Assembly (NCBI RefSeq): GCF_014645315.1
Contig: NZ_BMLQ01000008.1
Span: forward strand, 124,001-188,000
Direction of reading: 5' to 3'
Length of the DNA stretch: 64,000 bases
DNA from: Citricoccus zhacaiensis
GTDB lineage: Bacteria > Actinomycetota > Actinomycetes > Actinomycetales > Micrococcaceae
In this document: in pieces, positions 14,834 through 22,923 of the stretch
Layout of the letters: each line of letters begins with the position of its first letter
Position numbering within the stretch: the stretch's first letter is position 1
Notes under the pieces: model-generated
What the model saw: only the letters and a program-made list of their open reading frames with translations
What the model was told of the DNA's origin: nothing
Databases searched by the model: none
Position numbers and translations under genes: made by a program

Positions 14834-17005
14834 CTATTTCCTGTCCTGATTTCTGCCGCTTCTGCTCTTGGCCGCGTTCTTCTCCCGCTGGTGCAGGACC
14901 TTCTCGTGGATGGGGGCATCTGCCGAGGCACGCAGCTTGCGATAGTACTCAGCGGCCTCGTCCTGGCGCCGCGCCTCGTCCCCGGTGGCGATGTCCATCC
15001 GCAGATGCTCCTGCTCGTAGCCGAAGGCATCGACCAGGGTCTGCGCGTACGGACGCAGGCGGGCCGCCAGGCGGTTGATGTAGGTGCGCAGGGTGCGTGC
15101 ACGCTGCGGGGAGATCCGCCCGGTCTCGAGGAACCAGCCCAGGTCGTCCTCGATCACTCGCAAGGCGAAGAGGTTGCGCATCCAGGTCATGACCTGGCGG
15201 GTGTGATCGTCCTCGATCTGCTCGACCGCGCGCGTGAACGCCTCCCATTCGAGCAACTCGCCGTGATTGCGGGCGGCGTCGATCAAGTCTGCCTGGTGCA
15301 GGTTGAAGGTGGCGGCCTGTTCGGCCTGGGACTTCCGGGCCACCGGCATCAGGGCCTGGGCGACGGCCCCGGTCTTGGTCCGCACCCGGTCCTCGAGCAG
15401 GGCCCTCTGGACCTCGGCATCCTTGAACCAACTGGCACTCTTGCGCTCCGAGCCCGCATCCTGCACGGACTGCACGACGCGGCGCAGGCCGGACCGGTTC
15501 ACGACGGCCTCGGTGGCCTGGCCGCGGACATAGCGGGACAGGGCTCCGATGGAGAGGTTGGTCAGGTCCTTGGAGTAGTCGGACAGCAGCCGCTTGCCGA
15601 CCAGTTGGAGCAACACGTTGTTGTCTCCCTCGAAGGTCACGAAGATGTCCAGGTCGTGGCGCAGCGAGGCGAAGCGGTTCTTCGCCATGTATCCCGCGCC
15701 ACCACAGGCCTCGCGGGCCTCCTGCAGCGTGTCCAGTGCGTTCCAGGTCGCCAGTGGCTTGATGGCTGCGGCCAGGGTCTCGAGTTCCTGCCGGTCCTCG
15801 TCCGTGTCCGACTCCCCGGAGAACACGGCGTCGAACTTCTCCAGCAACTCGTTGGCGGCGAAGGTGTCGGCATAGGTCCGGGCGAGGCGATCGATCAGGC
15901 GGCGCTGGTGCAGCTGGTAGTCCATCAGCACCTCCTCGTGTGTGTCCGAGGTCGCGTTGAACTGACGGCGCTGATTGCCGTAGGTGATGGCACCGGTCAG
16001 TGCCAGGGCGGAGGCGGAGGCACCGGACAGGGCGAGGGAGACCCTGCCCTGGACCAGGGTGCCGATCATGGTGAAGAAACGGCGGCCGGGGGAGGCGATG
16101 TCCGAGGAGTAGCCGCCCTTCTCGTCCACGGAGCCGTAGCGGTTCAGCAGGTTGGTGCGGGGGATGCGCACGTGGTCGAAGTGCAGCCGGCCATTGTCGA
16201 TGCCGTTGAGCCCGCCCTTGTACCCGTCGTCCTCGCCGCCGATGCCCGGGAGGAAGTCGCCGGATTCATCACGGAGCGGGACGTAGAAGGCGTGCACCCC
16301 GTGGTTGACGCCGCGGGTGATCAGCTGGGCGAAGACCACCGCGGCCTTGCCGTGGAGTGCGGCGTTGCCCAGGAACTCCTTCCAGGCCGCCTTGAAGGGC
16401 GTGTGGATCTCGAATTCATCGGTCTCCGGGACGTACGTCGCCGTGGTCGCCAGCGAGGAGACGTCCGAACCGTGGCCGATCTCCGTCATGGCGAAGGCAC
16501 CCGGCACCTCCAGGCTCATGACGGCGGGCAGAAGGCGCTCGTGGTGCTCCTCCGTGCCCAGGTGCAGGATGGCGGAGCCGAACAGGCCCCACTGCACCCC
16601 GGCTTTGATCTGGAGCGACGGGTCGGCACTGACCAGCTCCGCGAACGTGGCGATGTTCCCGCCGTGGTTGTCACTGCCACCGAGGCGCCGCGGGAACGCC
16701 TTGTTGACCTGACCGCGGTCCACAAGGATGCGCAACTGACCCAGCACCCGCTCACGGTGGTCCTCCATGGTGAGGTTCTCGATCTTGTGCAGGTCCGGGT
16801 CCTTGACGTTCTCCCGCCCCTCCAGCCGGTCCGCGGCCCACCGACCGAGCAGCAGCTGGTGGACGGCGTCCAGGTCCAGTCCGCCGGGCTCTGCCGCCGA
16901 GATGGCGCTGAAGGCACCCTGTTGTCCGGTGTCCGCATCCGCCTGGGTGGGCGGCACCGCGCCAGCCGGTACCGCGGTGGTGCTGGAATCAGAGGTGGTG
17001 GTCAT
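14834..17005 (-). CDS. Acyl-CoA dehydrogenase / oxidase family protein, FadE5-like
   Basis: A 723-residue flavoprotein of the large acyl-CoA dehydrogenase/oxidase branch. Visible blocks are FAMTEIGHGSDVSSLATTATY (FAD/substrate loop), GLNGIDNGRLHFDHVRIPR, GRVSLALSGASASALALTGAITY, EACGGAGYMAKNRFASLRHDLDIFVTFEGDN (C-terminal FAD site with catalytic-region glutamate) and VLLQLVGK. A basic tail ends the protein. At 723 residues it is longer than Mycobacterium FadE5 (about 610 residues from memory). Together with the divergent thiolase, FabG4-like and MaoC genes it mirrors the mycobacterial fadE5-fadA2-fabG4-htdX group. A good AGGAG precedes the ATG. The tetR stop overlaps this ATG, so the two are one transcript. 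It performs the first oxidation of acyl-CoA beta-oxidation. Confidence 0.88.
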   Translation of the reverse strand: MTTTSDSSTTAVPAGAVPPTQADADTGQQGAFSAISAAEPGGLDLDAVHQLLLGRWAADRLEGRENVKDPDLHKIENLTMEDHRERVLGQLRILVDRGQVNKAFPRRLGGSDNHGGNIATFAELVSADPSLQIKAGVQWGLFGSAILHLGTEEHHERLLPAVMSLEVPGAFAMTEIGHGSDVSSLATTATYVPETDEFEIHTPFKAAWKEFLGNAALHGKAAVVFAQLITRGVNHGVHAFYVPLRDESGDFLPGIGGEDDGYKGGLNGIDNGRLHFDHVRIPRTNLLNRYGSVDEKGGYSSDIASPGRRFFTMIGTLVQGRVSLALSGASASALALTGAITYGNQRRQFNATSDTHEEVLMDYQLHQRRLIDRLARTYADTFAANELLEKFDAVFSGESDTDEDRQELETLAAAIKPLATWNALDTLQEAREACGGAGYMAKNRFASLRHDLDIFVTFEGDNNVLLQLVGKRLLSDYSKDLTNLSIGALSRYVRGQATEAVVNRSGLRRVVQSVQDAGSERKSASWFKDAEVQRALLEDRVRTKTGAVAQALMPVARKSQAEQAATFNLHQADLIDAARNHGELLEWEAFTRAVEQIEDDHTRQVMTWMRNLFALRVIEDDLGWFLETGRISPQRARTLRTYINRLAARLRPYAQTLVDAFGYEQEHLRMDIATGDEARRQDEAAEYYRKLRASADAPIHEKVLHQREKNAAKSRSGRNQDRK

Positions 17006-17811
17006 GACTGCTCCTGTTCGGGAGTGGACGGTTCGGTGGATGGGGGGCGTACGGGGTGTACATGGTGATCAGGCTGGTCAGGCAGATCGACAGCGGCATA
17101 GGTGCCGGACAGGCCGACCGTGAGCCACGCGGTGATCTTGCGGGCCAGTCTGGCTGCATCCGGCCGGTCGGCGCCGGGAGGGGTGGACAGCCATGACTCA
17201 CCGGCCGAGCGGACCATGCCGATGGCGGCCCGCGGCCAGTACCAGGTGGCGGAGTCGGCTGAGGGCCGGCGGCCCTGCTGCCGCAGGTAGTCGCGGAAGT
17301 GGACATCCATCACGGTGGCGATCCGCTCGAAGAAGTCGGCCATGGCGGCCGGCTGCCCACCAGAGGAGCTGGGGCCGCTGGCGCTACCGGACGGGCCGGA
17401 AGAGGTGGACCCCTCGGTGGCTTCGGAGGTCTCCGGCGGCAGTCGCGTCGAGAAGGCATAGACATGGGGCGAGGACTCGGCCAGCCTGAGGTACACGGAG
17501 ACCATCGCGTACAACCCCTCCAGGGCGTTGTCCGAGGTCTCCGCGGCGGCCAGCAGCTCACGTTCCATGAAATCGATGGCGCGTTCGCCCACGGCGGCCT
17601 GCAAACCGTTCTTGTCCCCGAAGTACCGGTAGAAGACGCTCTTGGAGGTTCCGGCATGCGTGGCGATGTCGCCCATGGACGCCTGGGGTCCGAGATCGTG
17701 GACGGCGTGGCGGGCGGCCCGGATCAATTCTGCGCGCCGCTGCAGGCGGTGCTCGTCCCAACGGGTGGCGCGGCCATCCGGCGTATCGGCGTCCTTGACT
17801 GCGGTATTCAC
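17002..17811 (-). CDS. TetR family transcriptional regulator
   Basis: A 269-residue regulator. The N-terminal helix-turn-helix at about residues 25-72 reads RAELIRAARHAVHDLGPQ, then MGDIATHAGTSKSVFYRYF, the canonical TetR recognition helix with its FYRYF ending. The C-terminal ligand domain is interrupted near residues 130-155 by a Ser/Gly/Pro-rich linker, and the tail is Pro/Glu rich. The start is GTG. It is divergent from the thiolase operon and upstream of, and overlapping with, the acyl-CoA dehydrogenase gene. It therefore probably controls both, binding the paired palindromes just upstream of its own start and sensing an acyl-CoA, by analogy with FadR-type TetR proteins. Confidence 0.9.
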   Translation of the reverse strand: MNTAVKDADTPDGRATRWDEHRLQRRAELIRAARHAVHDLGPQASMGDIATHAGTSKSVFYRYFGDKNGLQAAVGERAIDFMERELLAAAETSDNALEGLYAMVSVYLRLAESSPHVYAFSTRLPPETSEATEGSTSSGPSGSASGPSSSGGQPAAMADFFERIATVMDVHFRDYLRQQGRRPSADSATWYWPRAAIGMVRSAGESWLSTPPGADRPDAARLARKITAWLTVGLSGTYAAVDLPDQPDHHVHPVRPPSTEPSTPEQEQS

Positions 17812-17842
17812 GATACCGAGCGTATCAGGTACTCTGGGTATC
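17803..17842. promoter_or_regulatory. Cluster of GATAC/GTATC palindromes: candidate TetR operators
   Basis: Between tetR and the thiolase gene there are two abutting inverted repeats with 5-nt spacers. One is GATAC-N5-GTATC at 17812-17826, the other GGTAC-N5-GTATC at 17828-17842, set 16 bp apart. A third overlapping one, GGTAT-N5-ATACC, is at 17803-17817 and covers the tetR start. Size, spacing and position suit a self-regulating TetR repressor acting on both divergent promoters. Confidence 0.6.
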
Positions 17843-17897
17843 AGTAAGCCCCGTCACGTTGTATCCACGGCCCGCCGTGAAACCCGAAGGGATCACC

Positions 17898-19277
17898 ATG
17901 ACCGAGAAGACCTCCCCGACCTCCGCGAACATCTCAGCTGCTCCGCAGGACTCACCGCGGATCGCGGCCGGCCAGCCCGCCATCGCCGGTGGCGAGGTGC
18001 GGCAGGCCGTCATCATCGGTGGAAACCGCACCCCGTTCGCGCGGTCGCATGGTGCCTATGCCCAGGCGACCAACAAGGACCTGCTGACCTCCGCCCTGAA
18101 CGGCCTCATTGCCCGGTTCGGGCTGCAGGGGGAGCGGATCGGGGAGGTCGCGGCCGGCGCGGTCATCAAGCACAGCAAGGACTTCAACCTGACCCGGGAA
18201 TCCGTCCTCGGCACCTCGCTGGACCCGGCCACCCCGGCCCACGAGGTCCAGATCGCCTGCGCCACGGGCATGGAGGCCATCGGGGGACTCGCCAACAAGA
18301 TCCGATTGGGGCAACTCGACTCGGCCATCGGCGGTGGCGTGGACAGCATCTCGGACGCCCCCATCGTCTTCAATGACGCCGCGCGCGCCGTGCTGATGGA
18401 GCTCAACCGCGCCCGCACCACGCAGGACCGGATCAAGGCCGTCCTGAAGTTCCGTCCCGGCCACCTGGCACCGGAGGCCCCGGGCACCGAGGAGCCCCGC
18501 ACGGGGCTGTCCATGGGGGAACACCAGGCCCGGACCACACACCAGTGGGGGATCACCCGGCAGGCTCAGGACGAGCTGGCCCTGGCCAGCCACCACCACC
18601 TCGCGGCCGCCTATGACCGTGGCTTCTTCGACGATCTCGTGACGCCCTTCGGCAAGTTGACCCGGGACAACAACCTGCGTGCGGACACCACGCTTGAGAA
18701 GCTCGGCAAGCTCAAGCCCGCCTTCGGCCGCTTCCTCGGTGACGAGGCCACCATGACCGCCGGAAACTCCACCCCGCTGACGGACGGGGCCTCGACGGTC
18801 CTGCTCGGTTCCGAGGAATGGGCCGCAGAGAGGGGCCTGCCCGTGCTCGCCGACTTCGTGGACTTCGAGACCGGCGCGGTGGACTTCGTGGACGGCAAGG
18901 AGGGCCTGCTCATGGCGCCGGCCTACGCCCTGTCCCGGCTCCTGCAGCGCCAGGGACTGTCCTTGCAGGACTTCGACTACTACGAGATCCATGAGGCCTT
19001 CGCCGGAACAGTCCTGTCCACCCTGAAGGCCTGGGAGGATGAGGACTTCTGCCGAGACCAGCTGGGTCTGGACGCGCCACTGGGCGCCATCGACCGGTCC
19101 AAACTCAACGTCAACGGCTCCTCGCTGGCCGCAGGTCACCCGTTTGCCGCCACCGGCGGGCGGATCACCGCCACCCTGGCCACGATGCTCCACGAGAAGG
19201 GACCGGGCTCCCTCGGCCTGATCTCGGTCTGCGCAGCCGGCGGCCAGGGCATCGTCGCGATCGTCCGGGGGCGCTGA
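17898..19277 (+). CDS. Acetyl-CoA acyltransferase (thiolase), FadA2/FadI-like
   Basis: A 459-residue thiolase that cleaves 3-ketoacyl-CoA with CoA (or condenses acetyl-CoA). The nucleophile cysteine is in QIACATGMEAI at about residue 119. The other active-site residues are in NGSSLAAGHPFAATGGR (histidine), DYYEIHEAFAG and the second cysteine of SVCAAGGQG near the C-terminus. The ATG at 17898 is preceded by GAAGGGA at 5-nt spacing and preferred over an upstream in-frame start at 17859. It is followed after 4 bp by the ketoreductase gene. The neighbours give a complete set for fatty-acid chain turnover. Confidence 0.93.
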   Translation: MTEKTSPTSANISAAPQDSPRIAAGQPAIAGGEVRQAVIIGGNRTPFARSHGAYAQATNKDLLTSALNGLIARFGLQGERIGEVAAGAVIKHSKDFNLTRESVLGTSLDPATPAHEVQIACATGMEAIGGLANKIRLGQLDSAIGGGVDSISDAPIVFNDAARAVLMELNRARTTQDRIKAVLKFRPGHLAPEAPGTEEPRTGLSMGEHQARTTHQWGITRQAQDELALASHHHLAAAYDRGFFDDLVTPFGKLTRDNNLRADTTLEKLGKLKPAFGRFLGDEATMTAGNSTPLTDGASTVLLGSEEWAAERGLPVLADFVDFETGAVDFVDGKEGLLMAPAYALSRLLQRQGLSLQDFDYYEIHEAFAGTVLSTLKAWEDEDFCRDQLGLDAPLGAIDRSKLNVNGSSLAAGHPFAATGGRITATLATMLHEKGPGSLGLISVCAAGGQGIVAIVRGR

Positions 19278-19281
19278 GCAC

Positions 19282-20658
19282 ATGGCCAAGGCACCGCAGA
19301 CCGATACCTACACCGCCCTCGTCAACCAGCCGCTCGGCCAGAAGATCGCCGGGGCCCTCGGGCTGCCCCGGCCGGCGGTCCTCCGGCGCTACGAGCCCGG
19401 CCAGACCCTCGTGGAGGGCTCCGTGCTCGTCCTCGGCGGCGGCCATGCCGCCGACGAGGCCGCAGCCGTCCTGCTGGACTGGGGACTGGACGTCCGCCGG
19501 CAGTCGGCTCCGGCCGACCGCTATGGCGCCGTCGTCGCCTGTTATGACGACGCCGGCACGCCGGCCGACCTGTCCGCCACCACCCTGCAGCTCGGGGCCG
19601 TGCAGCGGAAGATGGGCCCGTCAGCCCGAGTGGTCACCATCTTCCGTGATCCGCTCGGTTCGGACCGGCCCGCCGTGCGGGCCGCCCGCCGGGGCGTCGA
19701 AGGCCTGACCCGTTCGCTCGCCCACGAGATGCGCCGCGGGGCCACCGCCAACGGAATCGTGCTGGGCGAGGACACGGCGCTGTCCGCCCCGGGGGCCACC
19801 GGGGCCCTGCGCTTCCTGCTCTCGGCCAAGAGTGCCTTCGTCTCCGGCCAGTTCATCCCCGTCTCCTCCGATGCCGGCGCCCTGCCCCGGGACTGGGAGA
19901 AGCCCCTGGCCGGCAAGGTGGCCGTGGTGACCGGTGCCGCCCGCGGCATCGGTGCCGCGATCGCCGCGACCCTGCACCGCGATGGGGCGACCATCGTGGG
20001 GGTCGACGTGCCGGCCGCCGGGGAGGCGCTGGCCGGCGTCGTGAACTCGCTCGCCGGAACCGCACTGCAACTGGACATCACCGCGGCGGATGCCGGGGAG
20101 CGGATCCTCGCGCACTGTGCCGAACGCCATGGGCGGCTGGACATCGTGGTGCACAACGCCGGGATCACCCGGGACAAGAAGCTCGCCAACATGGACGCCG
20201 CCCGGTGGGACTCCGTGCTCGCCGTGAACATCGAGTCCCAGCTGGCGATGAACCGGGTCTTCCTGGCCGCGACCGGCCAAGGCGTCGTGGCGGACGAGCT
20301 GCGGATCGCCTCGCTCGCCTCGACGTCCGGGATCGCGGGCAATGCCGGCCAGACGAACTACGCCGCGTCCAAGGCGGGCGTCATGGGCATGGTCTCCGCC
20401 ACGGCGGAGCTGATGAGCCCCACCGGGACGGCCGGCGGAGGCACCATCAACGCGGTGGCCCCCGGCTTCATCGAGACCGAGATGACCGCCCGGATGCCGA
20501 TGGCCACCCGTGAGGTCGCGCGCCGGTTGAACTCCCTCCAGCAGGGGGGCCGGCCCGTCGACGTGGCGGAGGCCATCGCCTACCTGGTCTCCGATGCGGC
20601 CGGGGGGACGTCCGGCGCCACGCTGCGCGTCTGTGGCCAGGGCATGATGGGGGCCTGA
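19282..20658 (+). CDS. fabG4: 3-oxoacyl-(ACP/CoA) reductase, FabG4-like two-domain SDR
   Basis: A 458-residue high-molecular-weight FabG. The N-terminal 200 residues are a degenerate flavodoxin-like/Rossmann domain (SVLVLGGGHAADEAA). The C-terminal half is the active SDR: VTGAARGIGAAIAATL at about residue 215, HNAGITRDKKLANMD, the catalytic serine in SLASTSGIAGNAGQ, and YAASKAGVMGMV at about 359. The tail GGTSGATLRVCGQGMMGA closes the substrate site, as in mycobacterial FabG4. FabG4 reduces 3-oxoacyl-CoA with NADH, in contrast to the usual ACP-linked, NADPH-using FabG. It is likely co-transcribed with the flanking thiolase and dehydratase. Confidence 0.9.
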   Translation: MAKAPQTDTYTALVNQPLGQKIAGALGLPRPAVLRRYEPGQTLVEGSVLVLGGGHAADEAAAVLLDWGLDVRRQSAPADRYGAVVACYDDAGTPADLSATTLQLGAVQRKMGPSARVVTIFRDPLGSDRPAVRAARRGVEGLTRSLAHEMRRGATANGIVLGEDTALSAPGATGALRFLLSAKSAFVSGQFIPVSSDAGALPRDWEKPLAGKVAVVTGAARGIGAAIAATLHRDGATIVGVDVPAAGEALAGVVNSLAGTALQLDITAADAGERILAHCAERHGRLDIVVHNAGITRDKKLANMDAARWDSVLAVNIESQLAMNRVFLAATGQGVVADELRIASLASTSGIAGNAGQTNYAASKAGVMGMVSATAELMSPTGTAGGGTINAVAPGFIETEMTARMPMATREVARRLNSLQQGGRPVDVAEAIAYLVSDAAGGTSGATLRVCGQGMMGA

Positions 20659-20674
20659 GGTGGAACGTGAGACC

Positions 20675-21643
20675 ATGACCCCCCTGAGCTCGAGCTACCG
20701 GGCCGCCCTGTCCATGGCAGCCAAGGACGCGCTGGTCAGACGGCGCCGCCCACAGCAGCTGCCGGGACGCACCGTGGTGGTCCACGACCACGAGATCAGT
20801 GCCGAGCTCGCCGCCCGGTACGCCCGGATGTTCCACCGGAACGGTCCGGTGCTGGACCCCACCGACCTACCCTCGGTGCTCGTGCACGTCGCCTCCTTCC
20901 CGGCGGCCATGGAACTCATGGCCGATCCGGACTTCCCCCTGCCACTGCTCGGCATGGTCCACCTCCGCAACCACGTGGTGCACCATGCCCCGGTACCGGC
21001 CGGCACCCCGGTGGAGGTGGCCGCCTCGGCCACCCGCCTGAGCCCCCATCCATCGGGCACCACCGTGGACCTGGTCGTCACCGTCCACGGGCCGGCACGC
21101 GTCAACCGCCGAGTCGACGACTCCGTCAACGGTCCCACCGGTGGCACCGGGGAGCTGCAGCTATTGTGGGAGGGCACGTCCACGTACCTGGCCGCCGGAG
21201 TCCACCTGCCGGCCCACGAGCGCCCGGCCACGGCCGGCCACCCGCCGTTCACGGCACCACAGCTGACCGCACAGTGGCGTCTCCCCGCGTCCACCGGACG
21301 GGAGTATGCCGCCGTGTCCGGGGACTTCAATCCGATCCACCTGAACCCGGTGACCGCCAAGCTCCTGGGGCAGAAGGGCATGATCGCCCACGGGATGTAC
21401 CTGGCCGGTCGGATGCTCGCGGGCCGGGAACCGGCGGGTGCGGGCCACGAGTGGGAGATCTCCTTCGCCACCCCGGTGCTGCTCCCGGGGACGGTGTCCC
21501 TGGGCGTCGTCCACGCGGATCACTGCAACGCTGAGGTCACCACGGAGGTCACGGCGTGGAACGGCCGCACCGGAAGGCCGCACTTCACCGGCTCGATCAC
21601 GGTCCCGGGCTCAGGTCCGGGACAGAGATCGGGTCCGGGGTAG
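20675..21643 (+). CDS. MaoC-like (R)-hydroxyacyl dehydratase, HtdX-like
   Basis: A 322-residue double hot-dog protein. The catalytic hydratase 2 motif is in the C-terminal hot dog: GDFNPIHLNPVTAKLLGQKG, then AHGMYLAGRML, giving the Asp-His pair. The N-terminal hot dog is degenerate. I prefer ATG 20675, with GGTGGAA 9 bp upstream; an in-frame GTG at 20660 would add five residues. The enzyme dehydrates (R)-3-hydroxyacyl thioesters or hydrates enoyl thioesters, which fits after the FabG4-like reductase. The order thiolase-FabG4-MaoC resembles mycobacterial fadA2/fabG4/htdX. The C-terminal end is Gly/Pro rich and probably disordered. Confidence 0.85.
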   Translation: MTPLSSSYRAALSMAAKDALVRRRRPQQLPGRTVVVHDHEISAELAARYARMFHRNGPVLDPTDLPSVLVHVASFPAAMELMADPDFPLPLLGMVHLRNHVVHHAPVPAGTPVEVAASATRLSPHPSGTTVDLVVTVHGPARVNRRVDDSVNGPTGGTGELQLLWEGTSTYLAAGVHLPAHERPATAGHPPFTAPQLTAQWRLPASTGREYAAVSGDFNPIHLNPVTAKLLGQKGMIAHGMYLAGRMLAGREPAGAGHEWEISFATPVLLPGTVSLGVVHADHCNAEVTTEVTAWNGRTGRPHFTGSITVPGSGPGQRSGPG

Positions 21644-21678
21644 GGGTTGGCGGTAGGAGTCGGGGCCGGTTGGCGGCC

Positions 21679-22923
21679 CTACCGTTCGGCGGAGAGCACC
21701 TCGTACGCCTCGGACATGTGGGTCGCCATCGCCTCCCAGCCGAACGTCCGGGCCCGGCGTGCCGCCGCCGGGCCCATCCGCCGCCACGCGGGCAGGTCTG
21801 CCACGATGCGTTCCAGCTCCTGCGCCCAGGTCTCCGGGTCCAGGCCGTCCACCAGCCGGCCGGTCTCACCGTCCGCCACGGCGTAGGCCAGCCCGCCCAC
21901 CCGGTGTGCCAGCACCGGGGTCCCGCAGGCCTGTGCCTCGAGGGCGACCAGGCCGAAGGACTCCGAGAAGCTCGGCACGACCACCACGTCCGCAGCCCGG
22001 TAGACCTCCGCCAACTCCTGGGCGGACACGGGGCCGGAGTCCGTGCACTGGTCCTCCAATCCTGCGGCCGAGACCAGGGCGGCGAGGTCGAGTTCATCCG
22101 CGCCTGAGTGGGCGCCGGTGAGGTGCAGCTGCACCGGCGGGGCACCGGAAGCCCGCCGATTCACCAGGCCTGCCGCACGGATGGCCACCTGCGGGCCCTT
22201 GTGCCCCTGGATACGTCCGGCGAACAGGACCTTGAGCCCGTCCGGCCGACCGGGCCAGCGAGCGCCGCCGTCGGGATGGAAGACGGAGGTGTCCACGCCC
22301 GGCGGGACCACCCTGATCCGGGCTGGATCGGCTCCGTAGTGGCCTTTCAGCTCGTCGCGCTCAGCCGGCGTGTTGGCCACCAGCAGGTCGGCCGCGGCGG
22401 CGATCTGCTGCTCGGCGGCCTCCCGTTCCTCCGATTCGCTGGACCGCGCATCCCGGGCATTCTTGACGGCGGCCATGGTGTGCATGGTGTGCACGATCGG
22501 GGCGTTCAGGTCTCCGGCCACGGCCAATCCCGCCAGTCCGGAGAGCCAGTAGTGGGAATGCACCACCCAGCGGCAGTCGTCCCCGTGGCATCCGCCCGCG
22601 GCGGTCAGGGCACCGGGGGCCGCTGCGGCGAAGTCGTCCACCCACCGGGGCAGCTCCTCCTTGGGAACGTCTGCGGCCGGGCCGGCGGGGACCGGAACCA
22701 CCCGGGCCCGGACTGCCCCCGGCACGGTGGGGACCGGCAGGTCCTGGACGCGCTGACCGGCCCGGTCGCGGCGCGTGAGGACCCAGGCCGGGTGTCCCGC
22801 CGCGGCCAGGGTGATGGCCAGCTGGCGGACATAGACGTTCATGCCACCGGCATCGCCCTGGCCCGGCTGTGCCAACGGCGAGGTGTGCAGGGACACCATC
22901 ACCACGCCGAAGGGCCGCGTCAC
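21679..22923 (-). CDS. mshA: D-inositol-3-phosphate glycosyltransferase MshA
   Basis: A 414-residue GT4 enzyme. It joins UDP-GlcNAc to 1L-inositol-1-phosphate, the first step of mycothiol synthesis in the cytoplasm. Diagnostic segments are SLHTSPLAQPGQGDAGGMNV at the start, VVHSHYWLSGLAG, HTMHTMAAVKN, the VPPGVDTSVFHP loop, FAGRIQGHKGPQ and the donor site SFSESFGLVALEAQACGTPV, with its E-x7-E. Length and motif order match MshA closely. It starts at a GTG overlapping the malQ stop by 4 bp, so it is translated from a malQ-mshA message. mshC lies about 9 kb away in the same window. Confidence 0.95.
   Translation of the reverse strand: MTRPFGVVMVSLHTSPLAQPGQGDAGGMNVYVRQLAITLAAAGHPAWVLTRRDRAGQRVQDLPVPTVPGAVRARVVPVPAGPAADVPKEELPRWVDDFAAAAPGALTAAGGCHGDDCRWVVHSHYWLSGLAGLAVAGDLNAPIVHTMHTMAAVKNARDARSSESEEREAAEQQIAAAADLLVANTPAERDELKGHYGADPARIRVVPPGVDTSVFHPDGGARWPGRPDGLKVLFAGRIQGHKGPQVAIRAAGLVNRRASGAPPVQLHLTGAHSGADELDLAALVSAAGLEDQCTDSGPVSAQELAEVYRAADVVVVPSFSESFGLVALEAQACGTPVLAHRVGGLAYAVADGETGRLVDGLDPETWAQELERIVADLPAWRRMGPAAARRARTFGWEAMATHMSEAYEVLSAER

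Noticed and set aside
14387-17068. An 893-codon plus-strand open frame across the acyl-CoA dehydrogenase gene
   Set aside because: It lies opposite a clear flavoenzyme with all family blocks and reads as Gly/Val/Gln repeats without a domain.
21639-21683. A terminator between the MaoC gene and mshA (GGTAGGG...CCCTACC)
   Set aside because: Only 7 bp pair over a 31-nt loop and it overlaps both coding ends; too weak to call.
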